A DNA stretch of 64,000 nt from Planococcus maritimus (GTDB lineage Bacteria > Bacillota > Bacilli > Bacillales_A > Planococcaceae): positions 2,510,501 to 2,574,500 of the forward strand of contig NZ_CP016538.2 in assembly GCF_001687625.2 (NCBI RefSeq). Direction: 5' to 3'. Below the pieces are notes generated by a model. That model saw only the letters and a list, made by a program, of their open reading frames with translations. It had not been told where the DNA came from and did not search any database. Below, piece after piece: positions 43,001 through 51,957 of this stretch (position 1 is the first letter of the stretch; each line of letters starts with the position of its first letter). A program made the position numbers and the translations under genes.

Positions 43001-44676
43001 TCTTTATCTGTTTGTTCTACATTCGCACCAAGTTCACCGTCTGTAGCAAGTGCCGCTTCAAGTTCTGCGCCATCTTCCTGAGTGATCTTCATGAACGGAA
43101 TATCCCAGCCGCCTTGGTCTTTGTAGAATACTGGGTTAGACGTATTGTATACGATAATGCCAGCAGCACCAGCTGCCGCTGCCCATTTCGTTTTATCAGC
43201 AAACGCGTAAGCGCCGCGCTCAACGACTACGACTTTGCCCGTAACGTCAATGCCTTCGTAATCAGCAGCTGCTCCTAATGCATTTGGTTTTCCTGAAAGT
43301 TCCTTCAAAGAAACGACTTCAAAATCATCGCCGTCTTCTTGGAAATCCGTCCAGTCATCCACACCGAAACCTTCTACTGAGAAATCACCGAAATCTACTT
43401 CGTGCGTGAAGTGGTTGACCAAGTTTCCAGTAGCTGCAACTTGGATTGTATCTTTGTTCAGCCCAGGAGATCCGACTAGACCGTAATCTGGGTTGTCGTA
43501 ATGCGGGTTATCGTAGCCATAACCGATGTGGCCAGAGTTACCAGCTGAGACAGCTGAGACGATCCCGTTGTTCACAGCGTTTGTGATCGCTTTGTCTTCT
43601 GCGCTATCTGCATCGTAGAACGAAGAAGTAGAGCCAAGGCTCATGTTCAAAACGTCTGCGCCAAGTTTGACTGCATCGTCGATTGCTGCCAAGTAAACAT
43701 CAGAGAACGTCGATGGGAAGTTGACATCATTCGAGAATACTTTCATGCCTAAGATTTGGGATTCAGGTGCTACCCCTTTCAAGCCGCCTGTGCTTTCGTC
43801 GCCGTTAGCGCCAACTGTTCCTGCAACGTGCATGCCGTGCATAGAAGCATCAGGGCCGTCATCTTGGATTTCGTTATTTTTATCATAATAGTTATACGCA
43901 TAAGGAACTTTGACGTTTTGGTAAGCGCCTTTTAGTCCGTCTTTCGAAACAAGCCCTTCAACGTCTGATTTCGTCAAGTCAACTTTCGAATCATCCGTAA
44001 TGTTGAAGTCTTTGTGATCTGGGTCAACTCCTGTATCGATGACCGCTACAACCATTCCTTCACCTTGGAATTTGCTATCAGCCCATACTTGGCGTGACTG
44101 GATGAAATCGTGGCTTGTTGTCATTTCTGGTGTCGCTTCTGGTCTTTCGTATTCGTTGGCGATGTAAACATTCTTAACGTTTGGCAAATCTTTGATTTTT
44201 TCAACGTCGCTGAATTTCACCATGCCGCTGAATCCGTTAAATGCTGTTGTATATTCGTATTGAGAGTTCAACTCTACGCCTTTAGAAGAAATCGTTTTCT
44301 TCACATTAGCATGTGATTTGACGAGCTGAGCTTCAATTTTTTCTTTTTCTGCCTTAGCAAGTGTTTTGTATTGGACACCTTGAGCAGATGCCACTTCAAC
44401 TGCTGATTGGCCTTCAACTTCAACAATGACACGAACTTCTTCGTTCGGATCCAATGCATCTTTTTGAACCATCTCAGTATTTTCTTTTTTCTTAAGCTGC
44501 TTGATCAACTCCGCTTTGTCGTTGGAAAGAACGTTGATTGCCTGCAAATCCTTTTCATTGGCTGACTCTTTATCGCCAGATGTAGCGCTTGCAGTCATCA
44601 TCCCGTTACTTGCAACTAAACCTGCGATCATGGCAACAGATACAAACTTTTTCCAAGTCTTTGAACCGTTTTGCAC
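40006..44676 (-). CDS. Cell-wall subtilisin-like (S8) protease with CWB2 repeats
   Basis: 1556 aa from the GTG at 44676, which has GGGGAGGCTACATC upstream; the frame extends 78 bp further without support. Signal peptide ends near MTASAT. An I9 propeptide (about 65-180) is followed by the S8 catalytic domain: Asp about 212 (AVIDTGVDPDHKDF), His about 281 (HGMHVAGTVG) and Ser about 605 (GTSMAAPHVAGG), with a PA insert (about 440-545, AGAAGIIVYNT). Then come a DUF1034/Fn3 domain, further beta domains and a VYPVSPNNDG-like segment. Three C-terminal CWB2 repeats (about 1265-1556) begin RISGADRYITA, RISGADRFETA and RISGADRYKTS. A lactocepin/Vpr-like surface protease. Confidence 0.93.
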   Translation of the reverse strand: MQNGSKTWKKFVSVAMIAGLVASNGMMTASATSGDKESANEKDLQAINVLSNDKAELIKQLKKKENTEMVQKDALDPNEEVRVIVEVEGQSAVEVASAQGVQYKTLAKAEKEKIEAQLVKSHANVKKTISSKGVELNSQYEYTTAFNGFSGMVKFSDVEKIKDLPNVKNVYIANEYERPEATPEMTTSHDFIQSRQVWADSKFQGEGMVVAVIDTGVDPDHKDFNITDDSKVDLTKSDVEGLVSKDGLKGAYQNVKVPYAYNYYDKNNEIQDDGPDASMHGMHVAGTVGANGDESTGGLKGVAPESQILGMKVFSNDVNFPSTFSDVYLAAIDDAVKLGADVLNMSLGSTSSFYDADSAEDKAITNAVNNGIVSAVSAGNSGHIGYGYDNPHYDNPDYGLVGSPGLNKDTIQVAATGNLVNHFTHEVDFGDFSVEGFGVDDWTDFQEDGDDFEVVSLKELSGKPNALGAAADYEGIDVTGKVVVVERGAYAFADKTKWAAAAGAAGIIVYNTSNPVFYKDQGGWDIPFMKITQEDGAELEAALATDGELGANVEQTDKEEGPEVGRATDFTSWGVTPDLEFKPELSAPGGNILSTLENDKYGVMSGTSMAAPHVAGGAALVQQYLKNHDEYKNLSVEERTRLAKVLMLNTADITHGKSGDTISPRRQGAGMMQLNGAVTTPVILTEKSTNEAKVNIKDFTEDSFTFTLTAENMSDEAATYSVDTSVLVDMFQEDGDVTSNLLKSGALQGAKVTAPETVTVPANGTTDVTVTIDISAGQVPGLDKDGKEITKALEEDVFVEGFVKLMAEEGSANPDLVLPYISFYGEWDRPDIIDSFGVEEKDEPRFYEDYLAEDGFGDAYDGLKFLDLVEVDGKLVYPVSPNNDGLNDSINGIPTLLRNADELQTNVWNAEGKKLRTVNIEKDVRKNYFNGGSGSYFSYNGSRAWDGKVEGKVAADGLYDYELKAKVDYEEADWQSKTLPVYIDTVAPEASVSVNEEDNTLEVSLSDEGVGVKQFRVKVDGTSLPAENEFFGADETVIDLDKFDLDASEADLIEVVVYDHAFNGGYAISNADDTVKPVIYVDEDGPSALGLYNTNTVPVKGYVVEENLKTLKVNGKEVTFTETEDGFAFDTTIELETGRQEVKFEATDYNGNTSSIIRPIYVDTVNPTLAIDAPSVVDQDQDSVEFEITVKDNFNLVKLSLDGDVLYNQDVFDEIKIADPISNTVTAKVDLVDGMNSFMVVAEDGAGNKVEKEVKIDRSESDLRAERISGADRYITAVELSQEGWESSDTVVLARGDNYADALAGVPLAKMHDAPLLLSRTAKLPADTYEEIKRLGAKTVHVLGGTGAISDAVVKQLKSDGITVERISGADRFETAAKIAEKFGKSESAIVVSGTNFPDALSVASYAGSEGTPILLSRTDSVPNATKAALVKLGVENSLIIGGTGAISEQAASELPNSFRISGADRYKTSLEVAKYFGSPTDTVYVATGKSYADALAGGALAAKDDTGVYLVGKSVPKELGEHLQKNGVEYVKVIGGSQAVSDDILKQLDEYLNNK

Positions 44677-45177
44677 GATGTAGCCTCCCCTAATGTTTTT
44701 TCGAGGAAATTCGAAAAATATGTATGTTTCCAACTTCTGTATGTATTTCCTCACAAATAAAATAGTAACAATAGTCTTATAATTATGTCAATATGATATT
44801 TGAATATTCTTGTGAATTGAATTAATGGAATTTAATAGAAATCATATAAGTATAAAAGATGAGTAATGGAATAATATATTCCTGCGGATTGCATGTGCTG
44901 AATGAACCTTTTCGCGGAAACAAATTTTCGGCTTCCGAATTATAATAGGTATTTAGAATTACAAAACGAGTGTTTTGATCTTTATTTTTTTGTACTTCGA
45001 AACTTACTAGGTATAAACAACCTTTTTTCTAACAGGTACAGATTTTCGCATTCTTTTAATGGATTTAGTGAGCTGTTGTTATCATTTATCGGGTTTTTTG
45101 AAGCTGCTTGTTGATTTAAGCATATATTCGCAGGTAGTGAGGTTTGCTTGTCTGCTTGTGTTTTGGCTTCTGTTGGG

Positions 45178-45604
45178 TAGTCGCTGCCTTGCTTGGGGTT
45201 GGCCTTTCACAGTAAGCCGGGAAGAACACCCGTCTTGCTGCTTCGGCTCACCCCTCTGCGCTGGGCGGCTGGATGATTTCATTGATGTTGGTTTGTTTAA
45301 GTAAATCTGCTTCTTTACTCGGTTGCCGGCTTGTGGGGGAATCGCTTCTTGGGTTGGGTAGTGGATATGCAGATAGTGAGATGTTGCGTGTTGGCTTGTT
45401 CATTTCTTCTCTTCTTGCTTCAGTTGGATAGTCGCCGCCGGGCTTGGGGTTGAGCTTTCGTAGTAAGCCAAGAAGAGCGCTTGTCTTACTCCTTCGCTTC
45501 ACCCCTCTGCGCTAGGCGGCTGGATTATTTTATTGATTTGGGTTTGTATAAGCGGATCTGCTCCACTATGAAGTTGCCGGCTTGTGGGGGAATCGCTTCT
45601 TGTT
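45178..45604 (+). repeat. Structured tandem repeat array B (2 units)
   Basis: Units at 45178-45353 and 45429-45604 (period 251 bp). Unit 1 matches the subtype of array A units 1-2 (helix arms CAGTAAG/CTTGCTG, CGGG/CCCG). Unit 2 matches the subtype of array A unit 3 (AGTAAG/CTTACT, CAAG/CTTG, TTGAGC/GCTTCA). The closing helix is GCTGCC/GGCGGC in unit 1 and GCCGCC/GGCGGC in unit 2. Same orientation as arrays A and C. The adjoining 44677-45177 is AT-rich upstream sequence of the subtilase gene with nothing else recognised; 45605-45670 is also featureless. Confidence 0.9.
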
Positions 45605-45670
45605 GAAAGAGAGCTGGAAGTTACAAGCTACGGCCTGGATTGTTTTACTAATTGCTGTTATTTCATTCGC

Positions 45671-45712
45671 ACAAAAAAACCATCCGCCAAGTGAAGTGGC
45701 GGATGGTTTTTC
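45671..45712 (-). terminator. Terminator of the amidase-lipoprotein operon
   Basis: AAAACCATCCGCCA pairs with TGGCGGATGGTTTT around AGTGAAG, followed on the minus strand by TTTGTGCG; immediately after the lipoprotein stop at 45714. Confidence 0.9.
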
Positions 45713-45713
45713 G

Positions 45714-46421
45714 TTATTCGTTGTAGCTCACTAAAGCGACGACTGATTCCTGTTTGTCTTCACCGTTTGCGACTACTGTTTTTTCCTGGATGAATCCAAG
45801 ACCTGGCGCAAAATAACGCGTCATCGTTGTGACTTGGTCGGATGATTCGGAAGCCAAGACTTGCTCGACAACCAATACGTCTTCGAACGTGCCCGCTTGT
45901 GTTTCCAAAGTTTCCTCATTCGAAGTAACGACCCATTCACCTTCAGTGCTATTGGCTTCGTCGATCATGACGACCGGCGCACTCATCGGCACTAAGCCTT
46001 CAATCGAAATGTCGCGCTCGCCTTCGAGTTCAGATGTTTCGATCAGCATGTTCATGGAGGACTCTGTCCACTCAGTCACTTCGATAGATGCCGCTTCGCC
46101 AAATGTGATTTCTTCGAGCACTTGGTTTCCTGATACTTCAAGCACTTCACGCGTCAATTCGAATTCGTCCACTTGGAAGTTCTTAACGAGGCCGAGTTCT
46201 GGCATATAGAGCTGAATGCCAGTTGGATCGGTTACTTCGATTGGTGCATTTTCTGATGCTTCGACTTCTGTTTCTGTTGTTTCTGTTTCCGCGGCTTCGG
46301 TTTCGGTTGTTTCTGTGCCGCCTGTGCCATTGACTTGATTGTCTTCGGCAGAGTCAGTCACAGCGGTGCCGCAGCCGCCAAGGAGGACGGCTGAGAGCAA
46401 AAGACCACTGAATTTCTTCAT
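45714..46421 (-). CDS. Lipoprotein of unknown function, 235 aa
   Basis: Start chosen at ATG 46421, which has AAGGTGG upstream; the frame extends to 46490 inside the amidase gene. Lipobox LLGGC (Cys about 17). A low-complexity Thr/Glu linker (TETTETEAAETE) of about 35 residues separates the lipid anchor from a ~150-residue beta-rich domain (IQLYMPELGLVKNFQ ... YFAPGLGFIQEKTVV). The end resembles secreted proteins that carry a YARGVG-like 'APGLGFI' strand. Lies 16 bp after the Amidase_3-CWB2 gene, so it is probably an accessory factor for it. Function unknown. Confidence 0.75.
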   Translation of the reverse strand: MKKFSGLLLSAVLLGGCGTAVTDSAEDNQVNGTGGTETTETEAAETETTETEVEASENAPIEVTDPTGIQLYMPELGLVKNFQVDEFELTREVLEVSGNQVLEEITFGEAASIEVTEWTESSMNMLIETSELEGERDISIEGLVPMSAPVVMIDEANSTEGEWVVTSNEETLETQAGTFEDVLVVEQVLASESSDQVTTMTRYFAPGLGFIQEKTVVANGEDKQESVVALVSYNE

Positions 46422-46437
46422 GTATATAACCACCTTA

Positions 46438-48699
46438 TTATTTTTGCATTGCGTTGACTGTTGTTTTGATAGATGAGTTGATTGCTCCACCGATATAGTA
46501 AGTGCGGTTGATCAATTTCTCTGTGCTGTGTTGAGTCAATGAACCGGTTAAAGTTGATGGCATTGAACCGTCTGGCACCAAGAAGAGCGGTGCGTTGTAA
46601 CGAGCGGAAACTGCTGAAGATACCAATGCATCCGGGTAGTTTGTTCCAGTCGAAACAATTAGGCGGTTTGAGACAAAGTCATCTGAGAAATAGTCAATCG
46701 CTGCTGTTCCTGTCTCGTAGCGAGTTTTGCCAGAAAGGCGAGTCACGCTGTCAGCTCCGATTTCACGTTTTATAGCAATCTCCAAGGAAGATGGCACGGC
46801 GGAAGTTCCGCCGATGATGACAACGTCGTCACCGAATGCTGTTTTCAAGCTGCTCGGTACGTCTAGTCCATCACGCACTAGAACGATCGGCCAGTTTTTC
46901 ACTACGGCTACGCTTGCTGCAGTCAAGGCATCTGGATAATTGTCTCCAGCTGTAACGAAGACGCCGTCTGAAGATGGCAATTTCGCATTGATTTTTTCAT
47001 TGGTCTCATAGCGGGTCTCGCCGGCAAGGCGCTCTGTGCTCATGCCCAGGCTCTTCAGCTTGCTTTCGACCGAAGCCGATAGTGCAGAAGTTCCGCCTAC
47101 TAAAATGACATGTTTCGCTTTCAAGCGCTTCAATTCTTGTTCTACGTCTGTTGATAAAGCTTCTGATCTGCTCAACAGAATTGGCGCATTGCCGTAATGT
47201 GCCGCAAGCGGACCTGCCGACAAAGCGTCAGCATATTGGCCTGAAGTTGCGAGAACGACTGTTTTTTGTGATTTTGAAGATTCAAAACCGTTCGGGTAAA
47301 GCAATTTCGAAACAGCTACCGCCGTCTTCAAGCGGTCAGCGCCTTCGATATTTTGAGGTGTGTAAGAATACTTCGTTTTGTCTGTATTGGTAAAGATGAC
47401 TTTTTGTGCCCATACATCAAAAAGTTCCGAATTAGGCCAGTTGCGCGCGTAGTCACGGGCTTCTTCACGGTTATAAAGATGGACCATCTCGCCTTTGTCT
47501 TTTGAACGCACGATAAAGTTTTTGCGTTTGAAATTCGACCAGACGATGTCGTCTTCTAGCGTGGAGTCATCGATAACGGACGCTTCAGGCAATTTCCCTG
47601 CGTAAGCGATAGCCGCTTCCTCCTGATAGAACCGTGTTACCGGTTTATCGCTGCCATCGAGCACAACGAATTTTTCATCAAGGTAATTCGACCAATGGAC
47701 GATTCCGGTCGTCGTATGCACAACCCGTGTGTTCTTCCATTTTTTCGCTTCAGCGATGGCTTCTTGTTCAGTGCCGAATAGATTATCTTTCATTTTTACG
47801 GATGGATGATAAATGCCATAAACTAATGGACGATCAACCGGTTCCGGATCAGGTTTTGCTGCTCCGTCCACTTCGCCGGTTTTCTTATAGGTTACATAAC
47901 TTCCTGAGATTGTTTTCGAATAATTCAATGCATCGGTTTTTGAGGTGTAATGTTTAAGTGCTCTGCCGTTTTTATCGTTTACGACATACACATCAAAGAA
48001 ATCGTCTACCCCTTTAGCCACATTTGAGGCAATCTTTTGTTGGAACCAGGATTGCTTGATCATGGCTTCTTCTGTCGGATTAGACATATAGCCAACTTCT
48101 AGCAAGACTGAAGGCATATTCGCGGTGCGCGTTACATAAAGGCTGTTTGCGATGACGCCGCGGCCTTCCTTCACCCCTGAATTGATGACAGCGTTATGGG
48201 TTTTAATTGCCAAGCGGCCGCTTTCAGGTGAGTAATGGCGTTGCAATGTAGATGGTGGATAGGACGAGCTCGCGTAATCATTGTTGAAATAATACGTTTC
48301 GTACCCACCGTATGTAGGTGAACTTGTCGCATTGTGGTGCACGGAAATGAAAACGGTATTATCGTTATTTCCGTTTGCAATCATTCCGTTTGCGACTTTC
48401 ATCCGTTCGACAAGGTCTTGGCCGGATGAGATGCGGGAAAATTGAGCATCGTTCGTTCTTGTCATCAGAACATTGAAACCTCTTTTTTCTAGCTCAGATT
48501 TCAACTTCAGTGACACTTCCAAATTGGCATGCTTTTCATAATACCCCGTTCGATTACCAGAGTATCCAGCCGTCCCACCGTATGTTCCCCCGTGTCCCGG
48601 GTCTAAAATAACAGTTGGTTTACCGGCAGCCGACGCAGTTCCAGCACCCATTCCAATGGCTAGCAGCAACAACAGCACAAACAAAAATTTCTTTTTCAA
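46438..48699 (-). CDS. N-acetylmuramoyl-L-alanine amidase (Amidase_3) with CWB2 repeats
   Basis: 753 aa; TTG start with AGAGGGGAATGTAGC upstream. Signal peptide ends ASAAG. Amidase_3 domain (about 27-230) with zinc ligands His36 (DPGHGG), Glu about 55 (YYEKHANLE) and His in SVHHNA, plus the late LLEVGYMSN segment. A middle region (about 230-445) of repeated ~50-residue 'FVVLDGSDKPVTRFYQEEAAIAYA'-type motifs follows, split here for brevity. Then three CWB2 repeats (about 449-753): NIEGADRLKTA, RLAGETRYETN and RLSGKTRYETG. It cleaves stem peptides from glycan strands during wall turnover, like LytC of B. subtilis. Forms an operon with the lipoprotein at 45714. Confidence 0.93.
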   Translation of the reverse strand: MKKKFLFVLLLLLAIGMGAGTASAAGKPTVILDPGHGGTYGGTAGYSGNRTGYYEKHANLEVSLKLKSELEKRGFNVLMTRTNDAQFSRISSGQDLVERMKVANGMIANGNNDNTVFISVHHNATSSPTYGGYETYYFNNDYASSSYPPSTLQRHYSPESGRLAIKTHNAVINSGVKEGRGVIANSLYVTRTANMPSVLLEVGYMSNPTEEAMIKQSWFQQKIASNVAKGVDDFFDVYVVNDKNGRALKHYTSKTDALNYSKTISGSYVTYKKTGEVDGAAKPDPEPVDRPLVYGIYHPSVKMKDNLFGTEQEAIAEAKKWKNTRVVHTTTGIVHWSNYLDEKFVVLDGSDKPVTRFYQEEAAIAYAGKLPEASVIDDSTLEDDIVWSNFKRKNFIVRSKDKGEMVHLYNREEARDYARNWPNSELFDVWAQKVIFTNTDKTKYSYTPQNIEGADRLKTAVAVSKLLYPNGFESSKSQKTVVLATSGQYADALSAGPLAAHYGNAPILLSRSEALSTDVEQELKRLKAKHVILVGGTSALSASVESKLKSLGMSTERLAGETRYETNEKINAKLPSSDGVFVTAGDNYPDALTAASVAVVKNWPIVLVRDGLDVPSSLKTAFGDDVVIIGGTSAVPSSLEIAIKREIGADSVTRLSGKTRYETGTAAIDYFSDDFVSNRLIVSTGTNYPDALVSSAVSARYNAPLFLVPDGSMPSTLTGSLTQHSTEKLINRTYYIGGAINSSIKTTVNAMQK

Positions 48700-48948
48700 T
48701 GCTACATTCCCCTCTTTCTGACCTAATACTACCGGGGAAAATTAGGAGAAACAAGAGAATTTTACAATATTTTCTTAAAATGATTCTTTATACAGCGTTT
48801 AAAACTGAATTTTAACGACACAAAGATAATAGTCCTATTAAAATTACGTAAAAACGCATTAACCAATACATAATTTAGGTATTTTTAATCAACATCTTTA
48901 TATTGATTATGCATTTAATTTGCATTATAATCCGTAAATTTGAATTGA

Positions 48949-48992
48949 CAAAAAAATCCAAAGAAGAGGATCAACTCCCTTCTTTGGATTTT
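48949..48992 (-). terminator. Terminator of the LTA synthase family gene
   Basis: AAATCCAAAGAAG (48954-48966) pairs with CTTCTTTGGATTT (48980-48992), a 13-bp stem whose 5' arm lies in the last codons of the gene, followed on the minus strand by TTTTTGTC. Confidence 0.88.
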
Positions 48993-50845
48993 TCATCTTC
49001 GTCTTCATCTAAGAAATTGCTTAGCAAGGCATCGGAATGATCTAAAATTTTCAAGGCATTTTCTTGTTGCTGTTCAATGACTTCTTTCTCCGGTTCAATT
49101 CGTTCCATCGTGTTGAAGTCGTAATAACGTTCCGGATACCTGGCGTTTTCCCCTAAGTACATATGATCGCTCGTGATGTAAGATCCTCCAGGCAAGTAAT
49201 AGCGCACGGCAAGTAAGTTGTTCTCGTATTGCAGCATATTGTGGCCAATCATCGGGGCTTGCGGTTCGATGCCCATCAAATTCATGATTGTCGGCATCAT
49301 ATCGATTTGCCCGCCAAAGTTGGAGTTCACTTCGGATTCGACCAGTCCAGGAGCCGCAATAATGAACGGCAGCAAAAAGCGGTCTTTCAAAGAATATTTA
49401 TGGCCAAGCAACTCAGCCATCAACTCATTGTCCGTTTCCGTCATCGGCCGTCCATGAAGTCCTGAATGATCGCCATTGATGACAATCAGAGACTCTTCGT
49501 ATATGCCTTCCTCCTTCAGAAAGTCGATAAACTCCCCTACTGCTTCGTCGGTATAACGGATGGATTGCAGGTAATTTCCTGTGTAGGTATCCACATATTC
49601 TTCCGGCAACTCTAAGTACTTGTCTTGTTCACGCACTTCGAACGGCGTGTGGCTCGTCACGCCCATCAAGTTTGCATAGACTTTTTGGCCTGAGCGAATC
49701 TGCTCACGCACTTCCCCTTCAGCGAATTGGAACATCGTCCGGTCGGATGGCCATAAACCGATCCGGTCTTCATCCGGAATTTCTTTACTCGAGTAAGCAT
49801 AATCAAAACCAAGTGACGGGTATAATTGCTCGCGGTTCCAATATTCGAGCTTATCCGCATGGTACGTTGTCGTGTAATAATCGCGGTCATTGAGCAGGTT
49901 AACCAGCGACGGCAATGGATTGCCATTCAAATAATTGACCGTTGGATCCAAGCCTTTTGGCATCAATGAAGTATGCAATAACCATTCGGCATCAGATGTA
50001 TTGCCAGCCCCTATTTGCTGGAACATGCGGTCAAAATACAAGCTGTCGCCCAATAGCTCATTCAAGTTTGGCGTTAATTCCTGTCCATCGATCGATTGGT
50101 TGATGGCGAAATTTTGCAGCGATTCAATTTGAATGACGAATAGATGGCGGTCTTTTGCAATGCCAAAGCGGTCATGTTCGGTGTAAGGCACGAATTCGTT
50201 GCCTTTTAGTTTAGCCAGTTCTTCGTCCGATAATAAATTCATTTGCGCCGAGGCACTGTTTTGCTGTGTGGCTTGGACCAATTGCGTTTGAACAAAGCCT
50301 TGTTCTTTAGAGAATAAAGTCATATCCAAAATCGGTTTCTGCAAGGCCATCACTGTCGTCGCCACACTCAATACCACGAGCACCAAGGCAACCACACTGA
50401 TTTTCTTGCGACTTTTCATTGTCAGCGGCCGATTCCAATACAGTACGAATAATGCAATGTAGAGCACGATGTCCGCAAAGAATAGGAAATCAAGCGGCAT
50501 GTAGAGCAAACTTACTGTTTCCATGACCGATCCGGCTTGATCACCTTGCTGCAGATCGAAATAGCTCGGCACGGTCTGAAAATAGCGTTCATACCAGACA
50601 ATCGATACGAGCAGCCCGGAGACGAATAGGTTGTAGATTAACGCAACGAGCGGACTGACTCGTCGCAGCACGACAAATAAGAGCACCGGCAAGAGCATGA
50701 AGACCGGAAAATCCACGGCAATTAGGCGCAGCCAGGAAACTTCACCATAAACCAGTGTACGGAATACCCCCAATTTTACGAGGAGAATGATAGACAAAAT
50801 CACCAAAACCAGCAGCGGAGAGTTCAATTTTTTTGTTTTTTTCAT
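48971..50845 (-). CDS. LTA synthase family phosphoglycerol transferase
   Basis: 624 aa; ATG with AAGGGG upstream. Five N-terminal membrane segments (about 10-165), then an extracellular sulfatase-fold domain (about 235-560). The catalytic Thr lies in GAGNTSDAEW (about 283), with FVIQIESLQNF at the first metal Glu, GVTSHTPF, and VINGDHSGLHG with the late Asp/His metal ligands. Builds or primes glycerol-phosphate polymer on a lipid anchor outside the membrane. It is surrounded by CWB2 genes, and CWB2 domains bind anionic wall polymers, so a link is reasonable, though CWB2 partners in other species are not LTA. The acidic C-terminal tail (FLDEDEDEKSKEGS) is unusual. Single gene. Confidence 0.92.
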   Translation of the reverse strand: MKKTKKLNSPLLVLVILSIILLVKLGVFRTLVYGEVSWLRLIAVDFPVFMLLPVLLFVVLRRVSPLVALIYNLFVSGLLVSIVWYERYFQTVPSYFDLQQGDQAGSVMETVSLLYMPLDFLFFADIVLYIALFVLYWNRPLTMKSRKKISVVALVLVVLSVATTVMALQKPILDMTLFSKEQGFVQTQLVQATQQNSASAQMNLLSDEELAKLKGNEFVPYTEHDRFGIAKDRHLFVIQIESLQNFAINQSIDGQELTPNLNELLGDSLYFDRMFQQIGAGNTSDAEWLLHTSLMPKGLDPTVNYLNGNPLPSLVNLLNDRDYYTTTYHADKLEYWNREQLYPSLGFDYAYSSKEIPDEDRIGLWPSDRTMFQFAEGEVREQIRSGQKVYANLMGVTSHTPFEVREQDKYLELPEEYVDTYTGNYLQSIRYTDEAVGEFIDFLKEEGIYEESLIVINGDHSGLHGRPMTETDNELMAELLGHKYSLKDRFLLPFIIAAPGLVESEVNSNFGGQIDMMPTIMNLMGIEPQAPMIGHNMLQYENNLLAVRYYLPGGSYITSDHMYLGENARYPERYYDFNTMERIEPEKEVIEQQQENALKILDHSDALLSNFLDEDEDEKSKEGS

Positions 50846-51093
50846 AATAAACCCCTTGTAGTTAATGAATCCATCATAGCACTTTTATTACAATTATTAC
50901 AATAGCGCCAATATTTCGTTAAGGGGAGATGTGATGATAATGGATGCGCTGCAAGCTGCTTAGTCCTTGTGCGGCAAGGGGTTTCTCGATTTTAAGAGAG
51001 ATTGGAATTTTACGGAAAATTAATAAACGGGCTTGCTTTCGGGATCGAAGGTGCGTGGAATCGTTTTGGCTTTCTAGCGATGCTTCAGCTTTT

Positions 51094-51762
51094 TAGTCGC
51101 CGCCGGGCTTTGGGTTGGCCTCCCACCGTAAGCCAGGAAGAACGCCTGTCTTACGGCGTCGGCTCACCCTTTTGCGCTCGGCGGCTTGGTGATTTCATTG
51201 GTCGGAGAGTGTTTAGAGCGATCTGCTTCTTTATCCAGTTGCCGGCTAGCGGGGGAATCGCTTCCCGGAATGTGGTTGAAACAGCTAGCGAGAGTTAGCT
51301 TGTGGAATCGTTTTAGCTTTCTAGCGTTGCTTCAGCTTTTTAGTCGCCGCCGGGCTTTGGGTTGGCCTCTTGCCATAAGCCAGGAAGTACGCCTGTCTTA
51401 CGGCATCGGCTCACCCCTATACGCTCGGCGGCTTGGTGATTTCATTGGTCGGAGAGTGTTTAGGGCGATCTGCTTCTTTATCCAGTTGCCGGCTTGTGGG
51501 GGAATCGCTTCCCGGAATGTGATTGAAGCAGCTAGCGAGAATTAGCTTGTGCAATCGTTTTGGCTTTCTAGCGTTGCTTCAGCTTTTTAGTCGCCGCCGG
51601 GCTTTGGGTTGGCCTCTTGCCGTAAGCCAGGAAGAACGCCTGTCTTACGGCGTCGGCTCACCCTTTTACGCTCGGCGGCTTGGTGATTTCATTGGTCGGA
51701 GAGTGTTTAGGACGATCTGCTTTTTTAGGTAGTTGCCGTCTATTGGGAAATTGCTTCTTGGG
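51094..51762 (+). repeat. Structured tandem repeat array C (3 units)
   Basis: Units at 51094-51268, 51341-51515 and 51588-51762, exactly 247 bp apart. All belong to a third subtype: GCCGCC/GGCGGC closing helix, CCGTAAG/CTTACGG arm (one A-C mismatch in unit 2) and CAGG/CCTG inner arm. The 247-bp period includes a conserved spacer (TTTCTAGCG-TTGCTTCAGC), so this array is a true tandem duplication. Unit 3 is more degenerate after position 51720. Flanks 50846-51093 and 51763-51907 show no further features. Confidence 0.9.
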
Positions 51763-51907
51763 AGGTGGTATCTGAAAAAGTGCCTTGGAGCCTGAGCTTG
51801 TTTGGATGGAGCAGGATTCATTAGCTTCTGTCCATAGCTAAGGAACTTCGAGCGGACTGAAAAAACAATGACCTCCCACCTCTCTTCTTTTCTAATATTT
51901 CATCACA

Positions 51908-51942
51908 TAAAAAAGCCGCCCTGGTGAGGACGGCTTTTGTCA
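51908..51942 (-). terminator. Terminator of the SpoIID-CWB2 gene
   Basis: AAAAGCCGCCCT pairs with AGGACGGCTTTT around GGTG; on the minus strand TTTTTTATG follows. Located 15 bp after the stop at 51958. Confidence 0.85.
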
Positions 51943-51957
51943 GATCATCGATACTAT

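Noticed and set aside
40006..44754. Longer N terminus of the subtilase from 44754
   Set aside because: The extra 26 residues precede a good ribosome site and GTG at 44676, and a signal peptide starts sensibly only from there.
51002..51732. Overlapping open frames of 70-120 aa through the tandem repeat units, with similar translated sequences in arrays A, B and C
   Set aside because: No ribosome sites, no shared start, a stop in array B unit 1, and base changes follow stem pairing rather than codon position. The common open frame is explained by GC-rich repeated sequence.
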